A DNA stretch of 64,000 nucleotides from Mycolicibacterium frederiksbergense (GTDB taxonomy: Bacteria > Actinomycetota > Actinomycetes > Mycobacteriales > Mycobacteriaceae), in the NCBI RefSeq assembly GCF_012223425.1, contig NZ_CP038798.1:124001-188000 (forward strand), written 5' to 3'. The notes beneath the pieces are model-generated. The model was not told where the DNA came from. It ran no database searches and worked only from the letters and a program-made list of their open reading frames with translations. Positions 57,325 through 64,000 of the stretch are shown piece after piece. How positions within the stretch are numbered: position 1 is the stretch's first letter; the number at the start of each line of letters is the position of its first letter. The position numbers were made by a program, and so were the translations under genes.

Positions 57325-58625
57325 GACCGGCGTTCCTGGAGGGGTACGTTCACCCCCGCCTGGTGCCACGCATCGGCCACCGTTGCCCCGCCGACTGCGG
57401 CCTTGACGGCGGTGGCACCCTGCACGGTGCGCGCTTCGACTGAGGCGCCGTCAGGCAGCGCGACATGCGTGCTCGCGGGCGGCTGGGCCGCCGCCGGATC
57501 GGTGGGGGTGTGATTGCCCGCCGCGTCGCCCGCCGCGGTGGTAGCAGGGGTGTCCGCCGAGGCAGGAGTGGTTTGCGCACCCTCGGAGCCGGAGCCGGGC
57601 TTGTCCGTCTCCCCGCCCGAGGTGGTCTCATCATGGAACTTCGGCTCATTCGACTCGGACTTCGACTCGTCACCGGAGTCTTGATCGTCGCGGAATCCGG
57701 CGTCACGCCCGCCGCCTTGGCCGCCAGCCAGGCCGCTCAACGCGCTCAGCGGATCACCACCGCCCAGGCCGGGCATTCCGCCACCGCCGAGGGACGGCAT
57801 CGGCGGCATGCCCATGCCGGCGGGCATCATGCCCGCCCCCGGCATCATGCCCTGACCGAACGGAGACGTCCCCGCCGCTGGTGGGGCCGCAGCAGGCGCG
57901 GCGGCGGGGGCGGTGCCCTGGTCGGCCGCGCTGGTGCCGCCGCCTCCCCCACCGGACTCACCACCACCACCGCTGCCCTCACCGCCGTTGCCGGCAGGCT
58001 GCGTCGAGCCCTCACCGCCCCCGCCGACACTGCCGTACTTTTCGGTCAACTCCCGCGTATGGCGAGCCTTGGCATCGGCGTCAGCAATCTGCTGATCGAG
58101 CACCTTCTTGGCCGCGCTGAGCTTTTCCTTCAAGAAATCCCGCAGCTCCTGCTGACCAGCAGGAGTGTCCAGACGCGGCCCGAGCTCGGTGATCTTGGCG
58201 TCGACGTCCTTGCCGATATTGTCCAGCTGCTGCTGACCCGCTGTTCCCGCCGCATGAATCGCATCGATCGTCGCCGCCGCGCTCTGGTCCAATTCATGCA
58301 GCTGCGCGATCACATCGGCCACCGTGCCGGCATCGGCATCCCCCTTGTCCGCGGCTTCGCCCGACCCGGGCACCTGACCCGGAGGCGGCGGTGGCAGCGG
58401 CTTCGGTGCAGGAGGCGGCGGCGGCGGTCCACCAGGGGCAGGCACCGCGGGCGGCGCTGGTGGGGGCGCCTGGGGTGCATCCCCATGCCCGAACGCGTTG
58501 CCGCCAATGACGCCGCCGATCACCGGAGCCAGCGGCCCCAAGAAGGGCGTCAGCGGGGCGGCAATCGCACCGCCCAGCACTGAGCCGATAGCGGTGCCGA
58601 TCGGGTCCCAGTCGTCAGTAGACAT
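57321..58625 (-). CDS. DUF4226-type Gly/Pro-rich ESX-associated protein
   Basis: A 434-residue protein. The N-terminus is hydrophobic and Gly-rich (GTAIGSVLGGAIAAPLTPFLGPLAPVIGGVIGG), then a Pro run, then a helical hairpin (residues about 100-205: DVIAQLHELDQSAAATIDAI..DTPAGQQELRDFLKEKLSAAKKVLDQQ) homologous to the shared domain of the two hydrolases (TPAGQQALVLAIKRHLED). A long Gly/Ser/acidic region follows, and the end reads HVALPDGASVEARTVQGATAVKAAV..DAWHQAGV. It lacks an enzyme domain, so it may be the scaffold or export partner of the hydrolases. Confidence 0.82.
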   Translation of the reverse strand: MSTDDWDPIGTAIGSVLGGAIAAPLTPFLGPLAPVIGGVIGGNAFGHGDAPQAPPPAPPAVPAPGGPPPPPPAPKPLPPPPPGQVPGSGEAADKGDADAGTVADVIAQLHELDQSAAATIDAIHAAGTAGQQQLDNIGKDVDAKITELGPRLDTPAGQQELRDFLKEKLSAAKKVLDQQIADADAKARHTRELTEKYGSVGGGGEGSTQPAGNGGEGSGGGGESGGGGGGTSAADQGTAPAAAPAAAPPAAGTSPFGQGMMPGAGMMPAGMGMPPMPSLGGGGMPGLGGGDPLSALSGLAGGQGGGRDAGFRDDQDSGDESKSESNEPKFHDETTSGGETDKPGSGSEGAQTTPASADTPATTAAGDAAGNHTPTDPAAAQPPASTHVALPDGASVEARTVQGATAVKAAVGGATVADAWHQAGVNVPLQERRS

Positions 58626-58642
58626 TGCGGTGACGTCCCTTC

Positions 58643-58933
58643 TTAGAAATTCAGCTTGAGTTCGGCGGCGGCCACGTCCTTGGGGTCCGGATAGTGGCCG
58701 TCAATGTTGGGCTGGTTCGACAAGTAGCGGTCATGGGCTACATCGGCGACCGCGACCACCCGGTCACCCAAGGTGTAGGCATCCCAGCGCCGGACCACAT
58801 CAGAGAGCAAACGAACTCCCACGACGCACCCGTTGTCGCCCACCTCCACAGCCAAGCTGCGCTTGGCGGACACCGCCGAGGCGACCACGCGAACATCCGG
58901 GACTGCCGCTTCGTCCTCAGCAAGGTCTTCCAC
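58643..58933 (-). CDS. EspD/YbaB-like small cytoplasmic protein
   Basis: A 96-residue protein starting at GTG 58933, chosen for AAAGGGG 6 bases upstream. The sequence SAKRSLAVEVGDNGCVVGVRLLSDVVRRWDAYTLGDRVVAVADVAHDRY matches the pattern of small ESX-associated proteins such as EspD (DUF2694) or YbaB-fold EspL: a strand, a glycine turn, a strand and a long helix. Such proteins stabilise or regulate Esp substrates inside the cell. It follows the shared promoter-like element by 40 bases and would head the transcript containing the DUF4226 genes and eccB. Confidence 0.65.
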   Translation of the reverse strand: MEDLAEDEAAVPDVRVVASAVSAKRSLAVEVGDNGCVVGVRLLSDVVRRWDAYTLGDRVVAVADVAHDRYLSNQPNIDGHYPDPKDVAAAELKLNF

Positions 58934-58972
58934 CGCTGCCCCTTTCGAGCGCTCAAACGAACCAATATCACG

Positions 58973-58993
58973 CAGTCTACACACACATAAGCA
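58973..58993 (-). promoter_or_regulatory. Promoter-like element upstream of the EspD/YbaB-like gene, shared with 48868-48888
   Basis: On the minus strand it begins TGCTT and ends GTGTGTAGACTG; TAGACT fits a -10 box and lies about 41 bases before the GTG start, nearly the same distance as in the PE promoter copy. TTCACG 16 bases upstream of TAGACT could be the -35 box. Confidence 0.5.
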
Positions 58994-59064
58994 ATCGTGA
59001 ACAGTGATGATGCAATGCGTGTTGATGGCGCGCCCACACCGCACGGCGAAGGCGACAGAACAGC

Positions 59065-61629
59065 TCAAGCAGGCATGGCGCTAACCTGTTGCTCAATAGC
59101 GCTGACCATCGAGGTCACCACGGCCCCAAAGCCCGCCTGAACACCGCAATAGGCGATGTCGGCCAACGACGGCGGGCTTGCCTTCCACGCGCGGACCATC
59201 TCGACAACCCGGCCCGCGCAGTAGTAGTGCCGGTACCAAAGCGTCAGCGCCTCAGTCAGTTCCGAACCATCGTGATCGATCGGAGCGTGCGAGTCCGGCG
59301 AGACCAGGGCGCCATCGTCGCGTCGGTCGGCCAACTCGTCATAGAGCTTCCACGACACGGCGTCTGCGCTCCCGCGCTGCACCGACTGCAGAATGTTGAT
59401 CTCGTCGTCGGTCACCAGCTTGTGGCCGGTCGCATCCGGCTGCGCCGCCGCTTGGACAACGGCCGCAGTCAGCTGTGCCGCCGCGTACAAAGACACGTCT
59501 CGGCCCCGGCAGATTGCCGAAACGCGGTGCGCCAGAACCGGATCGAGAACGGTCAACCGATGCTGATGGGCGCCGTCCAGCGTCGGTGCAACGCTCGCCA
59601 TGCCAAGAGCCTGCCGATGCTGCACACCCAGGAAGTCCGACACCCCGGCTGGCTCCTGCGGCCACAACTCTGTGGTGACCATGGCCGAAAGCGATGCTCC
59701 TGCAACCCTTCTGCTGAATTGCTCGAAGTGGTCAGCCAGAATCTTCGACGGCTTCTGGCAGCCCATCCACCGCTGGGCCATCCCGAACGGCAAGGCTGGA
59801 TCCGCCACTGCCAAACGCGCAGTCGCAGGCAGGAAGACAGTTGAAGGCACATACGCACCACCGCCGAGGCTGCTGGCAATCACCACTTGCGAACCCATCG
59901 AAGTCTTGACCACTCCGACAGCCCACGCGATCGGCGCCGGCCAATCCTCACATCCACGAACCAACCCACCCAGCACCCGCTGAGCCAACAGCAGGTCAGG
60001 GTTCACTTCACTGGTCATCGCGGCGATTCCTGGCGCCGACACCGTCGAACCGGCCCCTCCAGCCACCATGGGAGCTGGCGCGCCTGCCCCAGTCCCTGCA
60101 CTCGAGGACTGCGTAGACGACGTCGCAGGAGCGGTCCCGGCGCCGCCACCGGGAGAGCCGCCCGCGCCTGCCCCCGGTGCACTGTAGGGAGCCATCGGTG
60201 CAGCGCCGCCCATCGCTCCGGGAGGCATCATCGACGTGCCGCCTCCCGGCGGGGTGCTCGCTCCACCAGCTGACGAGCCGCCAGGGGAACCCCCGACACC
60301 CGCATCGCCCCCTGGCGCCGACAACGGCGCCCCGGCCGGGCCACTCCCAAATGCCGGAGCGGCACCGGCGACCTGATGAGGGGCCAGTCCCTGCTGCGAC
60401 ACTGACTGCTGAGACAGCGGAGAACCCATCCCCGACCCACCAGTAGCACTCATGCCCGACGCCAGGCCTGACTGGAAACTCGATCCCGGATTCGTCATCG
60501 GAGAGGCCGCGGACGATGAAGACGGCGCCGATGGCATCGAGGACGCAGGAGAAGTCGGCATCGACGACGACCCCGACCCCATGCTCGACGACGACGCCGA
60601 CCCCATGCTCGACGACGGCTTCAAAGCCGAACCCAGGCCCGACATCCCCGAACCGCCACCACCGCCACCGCTACCGCCACCACTCTGGCCACCACCAGCG
60701 GCACCGCCCATCGCCTGAGGCAACTGGCTGAGCATCGAGGGTGTGCCCTGGCCCACCGGCGTTTGCGCCCCATCGGCTTGCGGTGCAGCTGGCTGTTTGA
60801 TGTCGCCCTGCGCTGCATCAGGCGTTGCGCTGGGAGGTTTGGTCGGGTCCGAAGTGGCGGGCTTGGTGCCAGTTTGCGACCCATCGGGAGCGGCGCTGCC
60901 GTCCTTTTCACCGTCCTTGTGGTCTCCGGCACCGGGGTCTTTGCCGTCTTTCCCCGATTCCGTCTGCTGCCCGTCCTTACCCGCTGGAGTCTTTGGGAGA
61001 TCGAGCGGGATGTCGAAGCTCGCGGCTTGAATGGAACCTGTTGCTTTGGCGATGGCTTCCGAGGTGGATGTTTCAGCTAGTCCGTTGTAGCGCGTCCACA
61101 CGTCCGCTGCGGCAAGAGGATCGCGGTTTCGGATGGCGGTGTTGAATTCTTCCTCACCGGCTTCTGCGAGGTTGTCGATGCGCCCTTGCAACCCCTTGAT
61201 ATGGCCTAGTGCTTGTGCGGCTGCGGTGGCTGCCGCACTGTGCTTGTCCTGGTGATCACTCCATGTCTTGACGGTGGAGTCGTGCGCTGCCAACAGAGCG
61301 TCGCCGGCCTCGCCGGTCAGTGCTCCGGCGAATCGCGGGCGGTAGTGATCGTAAGAAGTGTCGACGGCGTCGCCGAGGGTTTGGGCGAAGTCTTGGTGAA
61401 ACTGATGGATGTCCTCGAACGACGTGCGTAGCGTTTCCGCTGGTCGCCAGGCCTGCTTCAGAGCTTGACCGAACTCTCCGCTCCCGAGCTCAGAGCCTGC
61501 CTGTTTAGCGACTGACGCGGCTTTCGTCGCAGCGCTGACGCCGCTGGTATAGAGCTGGCGTCCGATATGCGTGCCTGCTGCCGCTGCCGCCGCCGCTCCT
61601 TCGCTAGCGCCCCCGGCCCCTGAATCCAC
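59065..61629 (-). CDS. EspK-like ESX-associated protein with long low-complexity middle
   Basis: An 854-residue protein from a GTG with GGGAG upstream. The N-terminal 190 residues are helical and PPE/EspK-like (FEDIHQFHQDFAQTLGDAVD, LTGEAGDALLAAHDSTVKTWSDHQDKHSAAATAAAQAL). Residues about 205-555 are Pro/Gly/Ser/Met-rich and disordered. The C-terminal 300 residues form a folded part (NPDLLLAQRVLGGLVRGCEDWPAPIAWAVGVV, YVPSTVFLPATARLAVADP, ITDDEINILQSVQRGSADAVSWKLYDEL) like the paired DUF5632/DUF5631 domains of EspK. EspK-type proteins assist or accompany PPE-like Esp substrates. It is four bases after the upstream gene. Confidence 0.8.
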   Translation of the reverse strand: MDSGAGGASEGAAAAAAAGTHIGRQLYTSGVSAATKAASVAKQAGSELGSGEFGQALKQAWRPAETLRTSFEDIHQFHQDFAQTLGDAVDTSYDHYRPRFAGALTGEAGDALLAAHDSTVKTWSDHQDKHSAAATAAAQALGHIKGLQGRIDNLAEAGEEEFNTAIRNRDPLAAADVWTRYNGLAETSTSEAIAKATGSIQAASFDIPLDLPKTPAGKDGQQTESGKDGKDPGAGDHKDGEKDGSAAPDGSQTGTKPATSDPTKPPSATPDAAQGDIKQPAAPQADGAQTPVGQGTPSMLSQLPQAMGGAAGGGQSGGGSGGGGGGSGMSGLGSALKPSSSMGSASSSSMGSGSSSMPTSPASSMPSAPSSSSAASPMTNPGSSFQSGLASGMSATGGSGMGSPLSQQSVSQQGLAPHQVAGAAPAFGSGPAGAPLSAPGGDAGVGGSPGGSSAGGASTPPGGGTSMMPPGAMGGAAPMAPYSAPGAGAGGSPGGGAGTAPATSSTQSSSAGTGAGAPAPMVAGGAGSTVSAPGIAAMTSEVNPDLLLAQRVLGGLVRGCEDWPAPIAWAVGVVKTSMGSQVVIASSLGGGAYVPSTVFLPATARLAVADPALPFGMAQRWMGCQKPSKILADHFEQFSRRVAGASLSAMVTTELWPQEPAGVSDFLGVQHRQALGMASVAPTLDGAHQHRLTVLDPVLAHRVSAICRGRDVSLYAAAQLTAAVVQAAAQPDATGHKLVTDDEINILQSVQRGSADAVSWKLYDELADRRDDGALVSPDSHAPIDHDGSELTEALTLWYRHYYCAGRVVEMVRAWKASPPSLADIAYCGVQAGFGAVVTSMVSAIEQQVSAMPA
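60575..60622. repeat. 24-bp tandem repeat, two units, in the EspK-like gene
   Basis: Two near-identical 24-bp units, each starting GACCCCATGCTCGACGACG, encode Ser/Met repeats (SSSMGS) of the low-complexity region. They are likely prone to length change by slippage. Confidence 0.7.
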
Positions 61630-61632
61630 CAG

Positions 61633-62226
61633 TCAGCTCCCGTACGCCCTGCACAGATCCCAAACCTTTTGATCCGCATCGTTGGCTGCGGCTGCAGTCC
61701 AGCTGGTTGGAGGCTGGATTGCTCCTCGAGTCGCCTCGCCACTTGCGGATGCGGCGTGCTCACGCAGCAGGTTCAGGCTTTGGGTCACGGCGTCACGAAT
61801 GGAGCCGTCGGCACTGGGGTTATCGCGAATTGCGTCCGCAATAAAGTTCGCCGTTGGGATTACGTCAAAGCCGGTGTTTTGTGGTGACGGCATGGCTCGG
61901 TATCCGGCGGCGAAGCGGGTGCAGAGGTCGATCGTGGCTGCGCTCACCTGCGCGGTCGTGGGTGCCGGCGGTGTGGCAGCAGGTGGTGGCGAGGCCGTGG
62001 TGGTGCCTGCCATGTGGTTGCCGATGAGGCCGCCGACTACACCGGCGGTGAGCGCGACAGCGACGGCACCGCCGATGATTGCCGCGATCAGGCCACCCTT
62101 GCGCTTCCGTGGAGCTGGCGCGGGGTAGAACGGCGGCATCTGCGGGTTAGGCGGTGCGGGGGGCATGGCGCCAGGGCCGACCGGGTAGGCAGCTGCGGGA
62201 GGCGGGTAGGTGAATTGGTCGGTCAT
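61633..62226 (-). CDS. Pro-rich single-span membrane protein of the ESX locus
   Basis: A 197-residue protein. The first 45 residues are Pro-rich (PPFYPAPAPRKRKGG) and cytoplasmic; one membrane helix follows (LIAAIIGGAVAVALTAGVVGGLIG). The outer part has two Cys residues (IDLCTRFAAGY, VWDLCRAYG) suited to one disulfide and helices like small mycobacterial exported proteins. The family is common in mycobacterial ESX-type regions; its job is unknown. Confidence 0.75.
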   Translation of the reverse strand: MTDQFTYPPPAAAYPVGPGAMPPAPPNPQMPPFYPAPAPRKRKGGLIAAIIGGAVAVALTAGVVGGLIGNHMAGTTTASPPPAATPPAPTTAQVSAATIDLCTRFAAGYRAMPSPQNTGFDVIPTANFIADAIRDNPSADGSIRDAVTQSLNLLREHAASASGEATRGAIQPPTSWTAAAANDADQKVWDLCRAYGS

Positions 62227-62230
62227 GGTG

Positions 62231-62518
62231 TTAGACCTCGATTCCCGCGATGTGCGTGGCGTTGGTTTCGTCGCTGCTGGTCATGATTGCCGAGGTCCCG
62301 CCGTTGGCAGTGGCCACTCCGCTGACGTCAGTGGCTCTTTTGGCGGTCATTGCTTCATGGGCTGCAGGCCAGTCGGTGACTGCTGCACTCAGCGCCACCG
62401 ACATCGGATCAGCACCGGCTGCACAGATGGGGTGCACGGCGGGCTGTGTGGGGGCAGCAGAAAACCACCCGCCCGTGGTCGACGCCAGGTCGGGGACGTC
62501 ATTATGGATCGCAGCCAT
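62231..62518 (-). CDS. EspC-like small ESX substrate
   Basis: A 95-residue protein of the size and order of EspC (ESX-1 secreted, PE/WXG100-like fold): short N-terminus, helix (PMSVALSAAVTDWPAAHEAM), turn and helix (ATDVSGVATANGGTSAIM). The end IMTSSDET lines up with the EspC export signal IYSEADEA, with Met replacing Tyr. The Gly-Trp pair near residue 17-18 is not at the usual WxG place. It lies five bases before the Pro-rich membrane protein gene and 78 bp after the EspL-like gene. Confidence 0.65.
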   Translation of the reverse strand: MAAIHNDVPDLASTTGGWFSAAPTQPAVHPICAAGADPMSVALSAAVTDWPAAHEAMTAKRATDVSGVATANGGTSAIMTSSDETNATHIAGIEV

Positions 62519-62596
62519 CTAGCTTCGCCCCTTTCGTTGCTCTAGAAAAATGGTAACTGCCAGCGCCGACGCTCCGAGCGCCAATTTTCAGGTCGG

Positions 62597-62962
62597 TTAG
62601 CCCACGCCGCGCAGCGCCGCGGCGAACTCTGTGGCTACCGGATGCTTGGCGAACTCCTCGGGGATGTGGGCGAATTCCTCGCGGAATTCGGCGGCCATCG
62701 CCTGAATTGCTGCGTAGGTGCGTTCGGCATTCTTGGCGATGGCGTCGTTCATCGCGTCTTCGAGCTCACCGACGGTGAGTTCTTCTTGCAGGCCCGTGCG
62801 GATGTCGCAGCCGATGAGTCGGCCTCTGCCGTCGTGGGTCAAGACGATGTCATCGTCGGGGTCACCGGTCGCAGTGAACGCCGCCACCTTGTCTTCCCAG
62901 CGGTAGACAGCATCCAGCAACTTGTCGATCATCTCTGAGGACTTCTCAGCTCGCGTGGCCAT
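62597..62962 (-). CDS. EspL/YbaB-like protein
   Basis: A 121-residue cytoplasmic protein with GGGAGAG before the ATG at 62962. The order is helix (SSEMIDKLLDAVYRWEDKVAAF), strands (DIVLTHDGRGRLIGCDIRTG) and long helix (LTVGELEDAMNDAIAKNAERTYAAIQAM), the YbaB/EbfC fold. ESX loci commonly carry such a gene (EspL), which stabilises the Esp substrates; the EspC-like gene follows it directly. A short helical C-terminal extension (EEFAHIPEEFAKHPVATEF) is additional. Confidence 0.78.
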   Translation of the reverse strand: MATRAEKSSEMIDKLLDAVYRWEDKVAAFTATGDPDDDIVLTHDGRGRLIGCDIRTGLQEELTVGELEDAMNDAIAKNAERTYAAIQAMAAEFREEFAHIPEEFAKHPVATEFAAALRGVG

Positions 62963-63023
62963 CGTCTTCTCTCCCTTAACTGCGATATGCGTTGCGGTGC
63001 AACGCTTCCCCTTGATTGTCGGC

Positions 63024-64000
63024 TCAGTTCTTCTTGTCTGGGTCGCGCCGTCGTCGCGTCTCGCGGCGCATCTCGCCGAAGACCGGTTCGGCGTTGGGCG
63101 TAGGTCGCTCGACAATGCGGCGCCGCTCCTCAGGTTTGCGGCCTTCGTCGTTCTTGCCGCCCATGCCGCCCATCATGGGCGGCATCATGCCCATTCCGCC
63201 GACGCCGGTCGGCGCGGCGCCGGTAGATGTTCCGGTCGCGGGGGAACCAACGGACAGGCCGGAGCCGACGGGCGGCCCGACGGCCGGGCTGGAGCTCGAC
63301 ATCGGTGCGCCTCCTCCCCCGCCGTCGCCGCCACCGCCCGCGGGGGTGGTGCCGCCGCTGCCGAAGTCGTCGCCCAAGTCATCCGACGGTGAGCCCGAGC
63401 CGCCGCCGCTGTCGGGCATTTCGGGGTTGCCTAGCTGCGGCATCCCGCCGCCCATGCCGGGCAACGAGGACAAGCTGGACAGTGCGGAGAGCGGGGACGC
63501 GCCACCGAGGCCATGGGTGACTTGACCGACCGCCCCGGTGCCAGCTCCCATGATCATCCCGGCCACGTTGGCGAGCATGCTCGCCGAGTTCGGATCGGCA
63601 GGGGGCAGCGGTCCTGCCGGGGTGGGGTTGGTCGGAGCCGTGGCGCCACCAATGGGGGGATGTTCTGCCGAGGTGGGATCGTCGGCTGCGTTGTCGCTGT
63701 TGCCCCGGTGCCCGCGCCCCTCGGCGGGGCCCTCGTCCTCGCCACCTGCTCCGGGGGCCGGGTGCGGGTTCAGCGTTTTGGCTTCCACGGTGGGCGGTGC
63801 GTGCACGATCGGCGGGGCGGGCTGCGGCGGTTTAGCTGCCCCACCGATGGTCGGCGGCGCGGCGGTGGAGAAATCCTGGAAGGCGCTCATTACGGCAGCG
63901 CGCTTGGTGGTCAAGTCGTTTCGCAGGGTCTCTACCTGGGCGGCGTTGGCCCCGCCGCTGGCCCTGTAATTGGCCAGCGCGACGTTGAGGCGCTGACGAG
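63024..64000 (-). CDS. Gly/Pro-rich ESX-associated protein, N-terminus outside window
   Basis: The frame is open at base 64000, so the start lies beyond the window; 325 codons are visible. The visible N-terminal part ends in a helix (RQRLNVALANYRASGGANAA, then VETLRNDLTTKRAAVMSAFQ), followed by Pro-rich and Gly/Ser/Met-rich low-complexity sequence (MMPPMMGGMGGKN) and a basic end (RRETRRRRDPDKKN). The architecture is like the DUF4226-type protein at 57321-58625, but the helical domain is too incomplete to assign. It is probably the first visible gene of the ESX operon. Confidence 0.7.
   Translation of the reverse strand, partial: RQRLNVALANYRASGGANAAQVETLRNDLTTKRAAVMSAFQDFSTAAPPTIGGAAKPPQPAPPIVHAPPTVEAKTLNPHPAPGAGGEDEGPAEGRGHRGNSDNAADDPTSAEHPPIGGATAPTNPTPAGPLPPADPNSASMLANVAGMIMGAGTGAVGQVTHGLGGASPLSALSSLSSLPGMGGGMPQLGNPEMPDSGGGSGSPSDDLGDDFGSGGTTPAGGGGDGGGGGAPMSSSSPAVGPPVGSGLSVGSPATGTSTGAAPTGVGGMGMMPPMMGGMGGKNDEGRKPEERRRIVERPTPNAEPVFGEMRRETRRRRDPDKKN

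Noticed and set aside
60500..60700. Short repeats considered as a CRISPR-like array
   Set aside because: They are in-frame Ser/Met/Gly codons of the EspK-like low-complexity region, without unique spacers.
1..64000. tRNA, rRNA, riboswitch or replication genes
   Set aside because: None could be recognised by reading; the replication and partition functions probably lie outside this window.

Overview
The window is a GC-rich piece of a large mycobacterial conjugative plasmid, or an integrated copy of one. Evidence: a complete type VII (ESX) secretion locus with PE, PPE, Esx, EspG, mycosin and EccA-E genes; a type IV secretion/conjugation set (MOBF relaxase-helicase, VirD4-like coupling protein, VirB4, TcpC/VirB8-like and VirB6-like membrane proteins); and mycobacterial accessory families (DUF732, DUF4262, DUF4226, Imm61). 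No replication or partition gene was seen, and both window ends cut genes, so this is part of a larger replicon.

Layout. 1-4.2 kb (+): the 3' end of a cytosine DNA methyltransferase, a small acidic protein, an AT-rich spacer, an NrdH redoxin and five tiny genes joined by 4-bp start/stop overlaps. 4.3-5.7 kb (-): a small unknown gene, an HNH-like protein and a coiled-coil/HTH protein. 5.7-6.0 kb: a pyrimidine-rich divergent spacer with inverted repeats, the best oriT candidate. 6.0-12 kb (+): the giant relaxase-helicase. 12.2-15.8 kb: a TPR membrane protein and partner, a secreted DUF732 protein, a DUF4262 protein and a possible leaderless gene. 15.9-17.0 kb: an intact IS481-family element with a 6-bp target duplication, inserted exactly at the stop codon of a PE/PPE-like gene (17.0-18.5 kb).

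18.6-29.8 kb (-): a coupled conjugation operon: small regulators, DUF4326-ASCH protein, VirB6-like protein, VirB4, small VirB2-like protein, TcpC and three further membrane proteins. 29.9-36.3 kb: a membrane protein (+), a SUKH-like protein, DUF1173, the coupling protein, two unknown genes and a small + gene closed by a strong terminator.

36.4-64 kb (-): the ESX locus. In transcription order it runs: DUF4226-type Gly-rich protein (partial), EspL/YbaB-like, EspC-like, Pro-rich membrane protein, EspK-like, EspD/YbaB-like, DUF4226 protein plus small partner, two putative peptidoglycan hydrolases sharing an identical N-terminal domain, EccB, split EccCa/EccCb, PE, PPE, two Esx proteins, EspG, frameshifted EspI, EccD, MycP, EccE, EccA, a small protein and an Imm61 immunity protein.

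The expected working model, from knowledge of mycobacterial ESX-bearing conjugative plasmids, is that the relaxosome and coupling protein feed DNA to the T4SS-like channel while the ESX system and its secreted hydrolases make mating through the mycobacterial envelope possible. The most unusual points are the ESX substrates (both WXG100 proteins lack Trp, and the Tyr of the YxxxD/E export signal is replaced in four candidate substrates), the unusual EccC split point, the 590-bp perfect repeat that gives two different hydrolases one shared targeting domain, and a promoter-like element shared by two ESX transcription units.
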